This document shows, piece after piece, positions 49,341-60,872 of a DNA stretch of 64,000 nucleotides. Every line of letters begins with the position of its first letter. Position 1 is the stretch's first letter. A program made the translations under genes and the position numbers. The stretch comes from Gibbula magus (Eukaryota > Mollusca > Gastropoda > Trochida > Trochidae), in contig OW388289.1 of the NCBI GenBank assembly GCA_936450465.1, positions 71,484,420 through 71,548,419 on the forward strand. Reading direction: 5' to 3'. The notes beneath the pieces are model-generated. The model did no database searches and had not been told where the DNA came from. It saw only the letters and a program-made list of their open reading frames with translations.

Positions 49341-52300
49341 TTCTGTGAATATGATTCTGTTAGTCGAGGGTTTATTAAATAAAAACTGATTTTCTGCTTG
49401 TCGTGGCGAGTTGACAAATATCTGAACCATGGACAGAAGGTGGTGGCTGCTTGTCAGTCACTACTGGGGCAGTTGCTTCATACTAATATCTAATTTGCCA
49501 CTTTCTAAAAACACGAAGACAAAAGACGTGCTGGTGTTCGGCAGGGGGCAGGGCTATGTCAGTGCTCATTAGTTTAACAACACGGCTTTATTATCATACA
49601 CTCCTGCAACATTTAGAAATGGTCAACACCTTGGGTATAATTAGTTCTTTGTCCTATGGTTATCAATTTTTTCTCGCCCTCTGTTGGTGAACCGGGCTGA
49701 CTCAGATTGGGCAGAGTGCTGGTGTAATATGTTCGCACCCCTACACCATAATGCAGTGAGGGACGGCCACTTTGGTTCGCAATTTCTCCGAACGGGTAAC
49801 TTTTAACACCTGAGTTCAGATTTTTTCGGAAGACATTTTTGTAGCAGCTGCCAGACTGAAGAATATGTCACGACCTGTAAGACAGAAATATGAAATGTTA
49901 ATGCATTATGTAATGTTTTAGGAACGTCATGAACAATGTATTTTGACAGCCGGGGCAGCGAATGTACAGGCGGTGAACAAATAGAGCAATTATCCATCAT
50001 CCGCGGGCCAAAGAGTCATTAGATTATGTAGCAATTGATGCAAATTTGGTAATTTTCACCTCGCCAAGCCTTAGTGGGACGTCTATGTGACAAGGAAGAA
50101 ATCTGTGTCTGCTTGAAACCACTGGCGTCTGCCTTGTCGCTTTGTCTCAGCCGCAGTCTTCACTTAGCATCGTTTCTGCTGCATACGAGCATTTCATTAA
50201 CGGCATATTGCGGTTGAGGGGGTTGGGGTTGAGTCTAACCACAAACCCATATCATATGCAGGGGGATGAAACCTCAAAACAAAACCTTTGCACGCCACAC
50301 GATCAAATGGTTCACACCAGGAGCACGATCGATGCGAAGGGGATGACAATCTTTGGAGTAAAATCTAATATCAGACAACAAACTTGGCAATATGCTGTAC
50401 AATGTGGTTACAAGAGAATCGATTTCTCTCTCGAAAAGCTACCATCTTGAAATAAACTCATTCTCGAGTTTTCAAAACATTTTTTAAAGTCATTGAGATT
50501 AAATTTGGAACATGTCTGTTTGGACCTACACAATTCAATCATTTAAAAACTGTATGTCCTGAAGGGTACACATTTCAGCTCTGTTGATTGTAGCATTCTC
50601 TTTCTTGTACCTTGGTTAATGCTATGTGTGAAAAGATAACGTTATGAATATATGGCATCATCCAATAAGTGTAGATTCATCTAAATACAGATATTACACC
50701 AAGAATGTTTTTATCTGTCAGCTTATTACGTGGATATACAGACTACTAGGTGTTTACATTAAAGAAGTCGCTATCCAGAAAATCTTCCTGTCCTTATGTA
50801 TGCCACTTCTAAATGCCATTCAAAGACCTGATACTATATAATAAGCTTTGTCCACATCCTCCTTTAGAATCCCCATTCCCAAATAGTTTTTTTATGCTCA
50901 GTTTCTTTATCGTCTCTCTTGAAGATCTCTCTATAAGAGTCATAATTATTGTACTCCATTTTGAAAATTACAATAAGTGTTTCAATATTTTAAAAATCGT
51001 ATTAGTGAGTTGAAGGTTTACTAATTTGGGTCAAAGGTGTATATGATTCGCCAAAACGTGTCAATGCATTCTTGATTGAATATACCCAGAATGCCAATTG
51101 TTAAATACTTGACAACGCATGCGCAATAGTCCAAGACGGAAGTAGTACCAGGAGAGTCGTTTTCCGGTGGCGCATGTGCAGTTTAAGTCCATGAAAGTGT
51201 TAAAGAGAGCCTAGAGACCCGTTTTCTTTAACTATACCGCTTAATGTTTGTTATTCACAATTTTGGATCGTCTTGAGACAGGTCTGTGGAGAATTCAACT
51301 CAATAAAAGCAACTTAGAGCAAAAACATTTAGCATTCATATTAGATTTAATAATATATGATTTTTTAAATTTATTCTTTATGCACAAATGTTTTATTCAA
51401 GGTTCCCGCAGTTATAGATGTCTAGATTTGCAGAAATAGATGAAATAGTATTCATATATGCAATGATTGAATACATTCCATGTATATATGTATTTCGAAG
51501 CAAGTTTATTAATTGTTAAATGTTAAGTATTAGTATTTATGTATTGTGAAACAAAAAATGTAAATACTTTAGGAATCAAAGTCAACAATATGTTTTTAAT
51601 TTTCCATACTTTAGCTATATTTTGGCCAAGTCTCTCTATAGGGGACTGAATTCTTCAAAGCAATAATAAGTTTAGCTGAGGAGTTTTTCCTTCACTTTTA
51701 TTTGGTCTAACGCCTAAAACTGTGTGCTTCCTATAAGCATTAAGCCGCCATATTATTATGACGTAAACGGGCTGTTGACTAAACATATTATGATGTCATC
51801 TTCATAAGGTCTAGCGAGGGACAAGAACATTTCCGAAACATTGCGTGTGAAAACAAAGAAGAAGCTTACCCAGCAAAATAAGTTAATGAATTAAAGATAA
51901 TATGATCATCACACCACTAAATGCCTCTGAAAAAAATATTATTTAACTTGGATAAATAAAGACAAAGTTGAGACGAAAACACCTTCTTAACTTGCCTAAA
52001 TGTTAACTAGAAATAGTTTATTGTTATTTAGGCGTAGAAACAGACTATTTTTTTTCATTCGACGTCGGTCCTTTAACGTCTACCCGAAGTTTCAGACGTA
52101 CGTATGTAGGACAAGCACCTCGGTAAAATGTCACGGTCACCGTGATCTGCTTAGCAACCAAGCCACCCGATTCCATGTTAGCCCGGGAGCAAGAATTCCG
52201 CCATTGAAACGCGACTTTTTGGACATGACGGTACATTGGGTACAGTAACACAAAAGGCAACTGTGTGGTGATATGCGACATGCTAAGGTTCTATTAATCC

Positions 52301-54100
52301 CTCACAATGTAACCAACATTTGCAGGGACTAATGCCTTCTTGATATCATTGAGTTGACGAGAGATCAGGAGGGTGGACAATTGGAACGGTTCCCTCGTCG
52401 TAATACACTCACCTTCCAGTCACATCGCTTTTGATGCCATGTTGTGGACTCATTGAAACTATTTGACACCTTTGGAACAGGTACATTAACCCGTGACAAA
52501 TGCATCACATTTACAACATTAAATCACCGCGTAACTATGGTTAATTTCCTGGAGCAAATGATCCTTGATTTAGACGAAACTATTACTTATGAATTATCGT
52601 TCGCAGTGGACAAAACCTATACTGCACATCGCACTGCACCCGAATTATGCACATTGTGTATTAAAGCTTGAATAAAGAAAGTTGAATTTGAAATGGGCTG
52701 GTGCTAGATTTAGACGATATGGTCCCATAAAGCTTTAAGGTCGTGAGATTGTAAAGATGAAATAAGGACATTTTTCCTTGCTTGGAACTGTAACATAACG
52801 GACTAGAGAGACACGTTTTATGTGTCTGTATATTATGGTACCATGCTTAATCAGATCTTTTAAAAGTCAACAACAAAATAAAGAGATGTATGTAACAATG
52901 TCTTTTTACAGTAACATTGAGACGTTTCCTAACTGAAATCATTGAGTCTTAACACGTCTATCAACTTCCTATAAACAGTTTTGAAAATGATAATCCTAAG
53001 ATATTTAGGTATCACTATATTCAGTTTACTTGTCATAAACGCCAGATAAAAAGTAGAATATATAACCAAGTAGAAAATAGACATGCATTTTGGACTGATA
53101 GACAAAGCTTCATGTGTGAGACTTGAAGGATACTTATCTACACTGACACGGTGTTGACCACTTTGTCATCTACCTTGTTAATTATTGTAAGGAGTTGGTG
53201 TTTCAAAATGAAATGTAGCTGCATGTACACGCATATATGCTCCCCTTAGTAAACGACCCGTTCTGGACAATTATATCAGCGGGTATAATACAGAGACATG
53301 TATACGTTCTTATTCCGTCCTTGGTGAAGCAGTTTCAATACCCTTACTCTGAGGACGTACCGATGACATCGACGTCAATCCACGTCACAGTGAACTACAT
53401 AGAGTGTCCGTAATTCGATCTTTTCAAAATTAATTCGATGTACATGTACTTGTTATTTGTCAATGTTATCATCGAACAAAGAATTTATAGATAAATAAAC
53501 ATAATAAAACATTGAAAGATCAAAAACTCATAAGAAACTATATTTATACACATCATCCATCTATATCACATACATCCGATATTATTTTAACTGTGCTTCG
53601 ACAAAGAACTAATGTCATCGACATCAATCGTTGAATAAAACATTGAAGTATGAAACCTGTCATGATGAGCCACATGCAAATTCAGAAATTCAATCTACCA
53701 TATTTATTGCGCTTTCTGGTATTGTCCAGATACACGTCTTATCTGGCAAGTTCTGTCATTCACCGGAGCTCTTGAGAACTACAAGCCACCCTTATGTTTC
53801 TCCATTACCTCGCTTCTCAACATCATCACAACTGTCCCCCCGGGCATATCCAGCTCTTAATTTGCAGATGATCCTTCTGTCATAACAGACACAAGAAGAC
53901 GAAATTTGGGTCACAGGGGCTTGCACGGGCCGCTACAAATGACAGTCCTGTAATTGCATCAGGCAAATTTCTGGATCTCTCATCGTACGAGCTTCAATTT
54001 TTGAATTTAATCATTTTGAAAGAAGTCGTCTCCAGTGCTGTTATTGACATCGCCAGAATAGGCTCTTGTGCGCGGCAGATTGGTGTTACGTCAAGGTTAT
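49341..54100. other. No gene recognised; complex non-coding sequence at its ends
   Basis: CGCCCTCTGTTGG at 49675-49687 resembles a CTCF core. A 102-codon plus frame (50142-50450) lies in mixed-composition sequence without a recognisable domain. A 75-codon frame (52444-52671) ends just before AATAAAG and GTTGAATTTGAA, which could be the polyadenylated tail of an old retrocopy; the peptide is not recognised. TGACAG and TAATTGCAT words occur at 53940-53959. No gene is supported. Confidence 0.4.
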
Positions 54101-54200
54101 TCCAGGTCAAGCGGTCACGTGACCTCACTCTGAGGTTTCGCCTTGGGACCTCGGTTTCCAATTATATAAGTTAGAACTACAATTGCGTGGATATGAAATT
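54101..54200 (+). promoter_or_regulatory. Candidate promoter: palindromic E-box plus TATA box
   Basis: GGTCACGTGACC (54113-54124) is a perfect 12-bp palindrome containing GTCACGTGAC, the preferred site of USF/TFEB-type bHLH-zip factors. TATATAAG (54163-54170) is a full-match TATA box about 40 bp downstream. Initiation would be expected near 54195-54200. Only a 15-codon frame (ATG at 54192) follows, so any transcript would be non-coding or spliced. Confidence 0.3.
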
Positions 54201-54752
54201 TCAATATGGACAGACCCTCGATTGGTCCAAGTTCGCTTAAGGGCTAGAAAGGGGATTGGGTAATTATCATTCTGAACTCTGGATCAAGCGGTTGAATTTC
54301 CTTTAGATTTCCGTGTCAAAGTGTTTAAAAAGTGTCAACATTCCAGCGCCGTTATAGTTTGTTTTACATAATAACACAATGTCATTACCGCTCTTTGCGG
54401 GGAGCTCAGTCAGAATTAGATGGCAAGGAAACAATATGGAATCCACAGAATATTTATACACAGTGTCCGAGTATATTTATGATTCATGACATAATTTCAG
54501 TGGCTTGACCACTTTAACACATACTTTTTCAAGTGATATTTGTTTAATCACCGAATGTTATGACAATAAATACATACATAGTCACTGGAATCGAATACAT
54601 ATACAGACGCGTTGCTTGCGATCTTTTATTTTGATAATACAAGTGTATCTAATGAAAGTTAATACTTGAATTCATATACATGATTGTATAAATACATCTT
54701 CTGATGGTTGTATTGAGACCACCACTTTTGATATTTGTATTATATAGTATAA
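54201..54752. other. No gene recognised
   Basis: AT-rich unique sequence between the E-box/TATA cluster and MITE copy 3. Confidence 0.5.
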
Positions 54753-55035
54753 AGGGCTGTAGAACGTTTTTCCAATTTTTGTTTTCTCAAATTTTCCATT
54801 TATAATTAATAAACATTAATTAACATTCATAAACTGTATCCATAGAAAATGGCTATCCGTTCTGGGAGAAAATTGGGCGACGTATAAAGCGACAGTGATG
54901 CGGAACTCAGTGTGAGAGGTAGATTTCTAGGTCTAATGCGAATTCTATAGTTCAGACAGCAATATATGAATGACCATTCCGTCATGGTGCCATAATTAAA
55001 ATTTTACTCTGAGCGTTAGGTATCGTTGTGAAACC
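54753..55035. mobile_element. MITE copy 3, right end missing
   Basis: It begins AGGGCTGTAGAACGTTTTTC, close to the AGGGGCAGTAGCACGTTTTT start of the 4.43-kb copy. It then follows the 37.3-kb copy through CCATTTATAATTAATAA, ATCCATAGAAAATGGCTATC, GTATAAAGCGACAGTGATG and TTCAGACAGCAATATA to GTTAGGTATCG. After that similarity stops, so the right half with its inverted repeat is deleted or replaced. It confirms the middle segment missing at 4.43 kb. Confidence 0.7.
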
Positions 55036-56268
55036 TTTTGGTGGCTTACACATTTTACTTATTAATACGGATGAATTATTCTGCATGCATAAGATGAGAC
55101 GTTTTAATTCGTAAGAGAAAGATATTAGAATGTGTATTCATTTAGAGTCGAATACATTAACACACATTGTAGTCGGGGATTTGCCTTGGTTTAATTATGT
55201 CAATGTACATTTATGAAAGACAATACGCGAATTCATTTGAATGAAAGTTCAAGCTTTATAGCAATTAATCATTGTCACAGTATCTGAACTTTAGTATGCG
55301 ACATGCTGACAAAAATTTCCGGTCTTTATTAGAATAACCAAATTAAATTTGTGCTGACGCTTCAACGTTAATTATGAGCATATGTAAAATATTTATTTTA
55401 AAATTCATCTGAATGTAAATGGAGTTGAAATATTAGACCTCTTTTGTCAACACACAGTTTTGTCTCCGTAATAAGTTGAAAATGACCTATAACTCTTTCA
55501 AATGTCATTTAATTGTATTCGTTGCAAATTGTGCGAAATAACAGTTTATCACGTGGCCTTGTTTACATACTGCTTGGGGCCAACTTGTTAACAGTAACAC
55601 GTTTTATTATGACATTTATGGTAGGTGTGACAATAGATTTCCTCACCTTTATGTTTTCCTCGACATAGCTAAGGTCTTGATGTTGATACAACTCGTCAAA
55701 AGTCACTCACCCTAATGATAACATTTCCCCAGCCCCCACTTTAATCATTCACCCTAGACGGCTTGACAATTATACGTATATGTGCATTCAAGTCACGGAC
55801 CAACCCCAAATTCCTTTTCTTCGTTTACAGATCCCGTAAAAAGCATTTAAAGTCATACTCCGGCCGTCAACTGTGAACATCTTCCTTCTCATATTTACCA
55901 TCTATCACTATCAACTATCTTCAGAATCAGAACAACTGTGATCTGTCGCACTCTACAGCATATTATACAAGTACAAGAAAACCAAAACAAAGGCTCCCAA
56001 TCATTTTCATCATCATTACTATTATCATCACCACCATTACATAAATTGTGAAAGATACATAACAATTAAACATCGTAGAAAATCACTCCGTTTTAATAGA
56101 CTTCTCGAGTTGACAATTCCCACAGTTAAACCTGGCCATCCATCCATTCAAAATTAGGCATGTTCTTCAGTGTGGAAGTGTCCCTTTTACCATAATCAAA
56201 CCAGTGACTGTTTGATGTAGGGCGCACATAGCTTCGGTTGTTTTAAACGCCCCAGTTACGCCATCAAC
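55036..56268. other. No gene recognised
   Basis: AT-rich sequence. A short ATC/ACC-rich tract near 56008-56040 is a degenerate trinucleotide repeat. I see nothing else. Confidence 0.5.
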
Positions 56269-56390
56269 CTCTCTTGGTGTCAGATATAAGAGTTACTCAT
56301 GTGTAAAATCTCTCTTGGTGTCAGATATAAGAGTTACTCATGTGTAAAATCTCTCTTGGTGTCAGATATAAGAGTTACTCATGTGTAAAA
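56269..56390. repeat. Three identical 41-bp tandem units
   Basis: CTCTTGGTGTCAGATATAAG plus AGTTACTCATGTGTAAAAT starts at 56271, 56312 and 56353. I see no difference between the units, which points to a recent duplication. Confidence 0.9.
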
Positions 56391-56803
56391 TGCAATAAAG
56401 TAGGAACTCACCCGTGATTATAGAAATGATCTTTGAAATATGATGCACGGTGTGATTTCAGGGCTTACAAACATACACAAACTGTTCCCACCATTCACCC
56501 CCTGTTCCTTGCGGTTTGTTTTCATCAAAAGGGTTTGTTTGTTGGTGTCACAGGTTAAGTTAAAGTAATAAGTTCTATAAAAGCCTCTATTCCTTCTCCC
56601 TGACCTCGGACGTTTTTGTCAAGGTGTCATGCAATTTTGCTTATTTGTAGTCGTTTTTGTTCGCGGCCGTTTGAAATATACAACATAATTATATGAAATT
56701 GGGAAATTGTCTTAACGCTAAATTACATATAGACTCAAATACGTAGACAAAGACAACATTTTAAAAGTGTGAATAAACTTGAGAACGTGAAGGTTTTCTA
56801 GAT
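56391..56803. other. No gene recognised
   Basis: Unique sequence between two small tandem arrays. No frame or box pair of note. Confidence 0.5.
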
Positions 56804-57020
56804 AACAACTTATTTAATGTGACAATAATCGACTCCGAATCGTCGTATATTTTTACATTAAATAAGTTGTAATCAAGAAAATATTCCTGGTGTTATGTAT
56901 ACACCGAAACCTCGTGTATTTTTACATTAAATAAGTTGTTATCCAGAAAATATTCCTGGTGTTATGTATACTCCGAAACCTCGTGTGTATTTTCACATTA
57001 AATAAGTTGTTATCAAGAAA
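56804..57020. repeat. About three 70-bp tandem units with an inverted flank
   Basis: ACATTAAATAAGTTGT recurs at 56855, 56924 and 56995 (spacing 69 and 71 bp). Between are shared phrases ATTCCTGGTGTTATGTATAC and CCGAAACCTCGTGT. At 56805-56820 the same word appears inverted (ACAACTTATTTAATGT), so the array starts with a snapback arm. Confidence 0.8.
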
Positions 57021-57360
57021 ATAGTCCTGTTCTTATGTGTGTCACTGCTAGTGTCCTTCAAAGAATAAACCTTTGCCAGCATTTTAATAGTGCTATATGA
57101 ACTTGACCAATGCCTTTAGAATTGAACGCGGCTACCTGTGACATGTTTAGCAGTAATATTGTCGTCTGTGTGTCATGCTGACAATGGTACACCACTTTCT
57201 GAGTATGAAAAGAGGTTTCAAAATCAATCTCCAATGTTCCTTACTCATCTGTATCCGAGACGTGTTCAATCATACCACATATCATGATATGCCTGAAATA
57301 ACATGAAAGTTTCTCAGCACTAAGGTAATTTTTACATAACCACATTGCCATGTACGTCAT
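57021..57360. other. No gene recognised
   Basis: Unique AT-rich sequence leading into the SINE-like repeat. Confidence 0.5.
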
Positions 57361-57661
57361 CTGGTGAGGTGATTTGGGGTTTAACGCCGCTTTCAATATT
57401 AATTCACTTAAATCACTGCTAGTATGATTGCAGGGAGAAAACCCGCAACACCGTGGCTATGTATTGCGGTGAAATCTACGAACATCGGCTGGAACTAGGG
57501 AACCGTGGGTGGTACTGCGCTGATATTGAGTATAGCATTGCACCCAAACCTTACTGCAGGTACAACTGTTCTCTAAATGATGCCAAGCCCCTGGCTGGAT
57601 TCGAACCCCGGACCTCTTGATCCTAAGCCGAACGCGCTAACCAAAGCGCTATCCCGCTCAT
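57361..57661 (-). mobile_element. tRNA-derived SINE, copy 1
   Basis: On the minus strand the head reads TAGCGCTTTGGTTAGCGCG (57633-57651), a near-perfect tRNA D-arm and A box. About 30 bases later comes GGTTCGAATCC (57597-57607), a perfect B box. The body contains GTATTGCGGTGAA and GCATTGCACC (plus-strand sense). The far end has GGTTTAACGCCGC, a motif I recall from marine-invertebrate SINEs. Length is about 300 bp, normal for a SINE. No clear target duplication was found. It encodes no protein and would need a LINE partner. Confidence 0.7.
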
Positions 57662-60600
57662 CGTACATTCTTCCAGTAACACTGGTTAATGTACCTTAAT
57701 ACTAAGATATTAGTAGCTTTTAAAACTGTTACGTCTTAATGGTACCAGTTCTATTTATAATTAATCTTCTAATTATACATTACTGTCTTCTTGGGCACAT
57801 CTTCTACTAACTTAGTAAACATTACACCTTTAAGAATACCTTAGTAGTGGGATACACATAAACATCCAGTACACACGCCTCTGTTTGAATTACATTTAAC
57901 AGAGACTCGTCAGTAATAGTGATATGGAAGAGTCGATATGAGCCAGGACAAGTCTACAAAGAATACACAATTATTGTTTATACCCTTTTGTTATGTTATG
58001 TTTACGACACTAATCCTTCACTTCAATTAAATATCAATATGATATACGTGTACACATGATTATAACTTGCAAAAAGACAATTTGAACTCTCTGATACCCA
58101 ATTTGACATGAAAACATTCGTATGCCTGGGTAAATTGCCCATTTAAACGCAAATAACCATGCGAATTTTAGAAATTTAGCAGAACACTGTAGAAGTAAAA
58201 TTGCACTAGTTCAGGTAATTTCTAGAATGAAAAATGTGCAAAATATTTATCGGTCATATGTTACCATAGATGCTGAGTTAAAATCTGCCATGTCAACTCA
58301 AATATATGTACATCTTCGTTTACTATATATACGTTTTTTTAAATGGATACATTTCAACGAGGTGTAGTGGTGATAGAATCTACACGACTCTAATATGGTA
58401 TATATTTCAGGTACCAGCATACATATACGTGTTGTGTACGTTGTACTAACTATACAACTACAACTACAACTAATCATAGAGAATATAAATCAAGAAGGTC
58501 CATGAATGGCATGCGGTATTTTAATTTAAATTTTTTTATATTTCCTTTCCAAAAAAAGTTTCCATCTAGTTTTTATCTCAAAATTTAAGAAAAACGAAGT
58601 AATCTCACGCGACCATGTGTGGATGTGACGCTTGCGGGCGGAAGTCACAGAATGCGTTGCCCGGATGTAAATCTAACAAGGTATCAGTGCACCTCAGCTT
58701 GCGTGTCTAATTCCAAAAGCTGGAAAAGCCACAAAGTACTACTAAATATTTGATACTTTTCGCCAATAATTTGATTAATCAGTCTCGTGTGATAACCTCA
58801 CCATATTTAACCGCAACCTTTATATGTTATCACAGTTTAAACATCAAGAACATATGTCGATTTCTGTTTGACTTAATAAATAATAAATAGATGTTGTTCT
58901 TAGCGTAATCCCATGTCCGCTGAATTATTTCTCTCCCGCTGGAGGACTGCAGGGGTGTGTACTAAGTCTGTGACTATTAACATTGGAGTAATTAGGTACT
59001 GGCTCAGGTGATTTATACAACTGTCCTATCACCTCATTTTCAATTCATTACGCTTCGTTAACTTGATTACTTCTCTTGATAGACGCTCCATCTCACGAGG
59101 ATCGACTTTTTTTGTCCATAGAGCTTTGTAAACACAATGTAGCCATGAAACCAAGGAAATCGTCACTCAGGGTATGACTAGCATGTGAAAAAAGGTTCTG
59201 TAATACCTCATAGTTTATCTTCTGTCAGTTCATAGAAAACAAAACAAAATGATGTTATTCTTTACAATGTCGAACGAACAATTTATCGATGAAATGTACA
59301 TCCATACCAAGTATGCATCCGTAACATGCACTCCTAACTTGTGACGTAACAATAAATTAGAACTAACAATTAAGAAATTGGACTCATTATGAAAACCAAC
59401 GAATCTTTACACATGCATATAGATTAGCATGGTAATCTTCGTTGATGTGGCAATCTATCCAAATAAGGACACTTCACCTGATGTCAATTACTATAAATGA
59501 AGTGTTATTAAAGAGAGCTGTATATAACCAATATCTGATAATATTACATAAGGCATACATTTACATTTTAAATTGCATGTTTATTTTGTCTGATTTTCAG
59601 TTTTAGAATAACATCACCATAGATGAATTTAATTTGAAAGGAAATTGTCTTTGAAACTAGTTATTTGTTACATTCTGGAAATGTGATAAGTGTCTTAGCA
59701 TCAGTTAATCTGCAATCAATTTAACAACATTCAACGGTAGCGTAGCGTACATATTGTGTTGTTTTGTAGTTTATAAAGCAAAAAGTCAACGATTTTACTT
59801 TCGAAAGCAAAAGTTTTTAAAAATATTATATCATATATCACCGGATATTATGCATATTAAGCAAAAAAAGGAAACCGTGATTTATTTGAATTAATAATGT
59901 TTTGAAATATGTCGACGTTGTCAGTGTTTGTTGTCAATTTCAGAGGATGTTCGCATGTCAATGTACACAAACACCTGTCAATCATGGTGTTAGTATCACA
60001 TAAACAGGAAACGTGTTTCAAATGTATCACACAAACAGGCGATAAAGCAACACTGACCTACATGCTTTTGGTACAGCGCTCTACAGAAGTTGTTATTTAT
60101 GTCCTATTTTTGTTATATCATATTCGTTTTGTTTTTCATATCATCATATTTCTTACATGCCGTTCTTGTCTACTTCTGTATATCTTTTAAATAACACCCA
60201 CAACTAATAAATAAACCTCTTACAATAAGCATGTTCCCCATATTACATGATAACTTGCCTCAAGTTTATTTTTTCAACATTGAGCTCGAAATATCACGAT
60301 CTTAGGTACTATTTCTATGTTCGAAGATAAATTATCTTATACATTATTGTTTAAAGAAACGTACCATTACGTCATACAATATACCCTAGACCAAATATTA
60401 AAAAGAGCCTTCTCAAATGTAAAACATATATTGGCAAGTTAAGAGTTCCAAAACCATGGAAATACATTAAGGATTCCAGGCGCTGTTTATTTCTATCAAT
60501 TATTAAACTATCTCAAGGACGAATTATTAGCCTTGTACATGTGTCTGTGTATTAATATCTGTTTCGTCATCAATCAAGCCTCAATTGATTTGTCAACGAG

Positions 60601-60699
60601 GTGGGTGAGGGTTTAAAGCTTCTGTTAGCAGTAGTTCCTTTCTCACTGTTCTATGTCAGTGGTTATATAGAATAGTGCTTGGAGATATCCTGTAATACC
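57662..60699. other. No gene recognised
   Basis: AT-rich unique sequence with a 93-codon frame (59909-60190) that is hydrophobic and Cys/Ile/Leu-rich towards its C-terminus, but has no family resemblance. No other feature. Confidence 0.5.
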
Positions 60700-60872
60700 A
60701 TTGTGAATGTGTATTGCGGTGAATCTTGCAAGCGTCGACTGGAACTACAATGGGTGCTTCTGTTCTCATTGCACCGAAAGCTTACTGAATCAAGAACAGT
60801 ACAGCTGAACATTTGGCGGGGTTCAAACCGAGAAGTTTGGATCCGAATTGGAAGTGCGCTACCCCACCCACT
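60700..60872 (-). mobile_element. tRNA-derived SINE, copy 2, shorter and diverged
   Basis: GTATTGCGGTGAA (60711-60723), a TCGACTGGAACTA phrase, CATTGCACCGAAAGCTTACTG and a tRNA-like head occur in the same order as at 57.46-57.65 kb. On the minus strand the B box is GGTTTGAACC (60820-60829) and the A-box region begins GGGGTAGCGCAC (near 60855-60866). It is the same family, with internal deletions and without the GGTTTAACGCC end. Confidence 0.6.

Noticed and set aside
52444..52690. 75-codon frame followed by AATAAAG as a retrogene
   Set aside because: The peptide matches no family I know, and a single polyadenylation-like word is common in AT-rich DNA.
54006..54030. ATCATTTTGAAAG as a possible bantam microRNA
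   Set aside because: Thirteen bases match the middle of bantam as I recall it, but the seed region differs and no flanking hairpin is visible.
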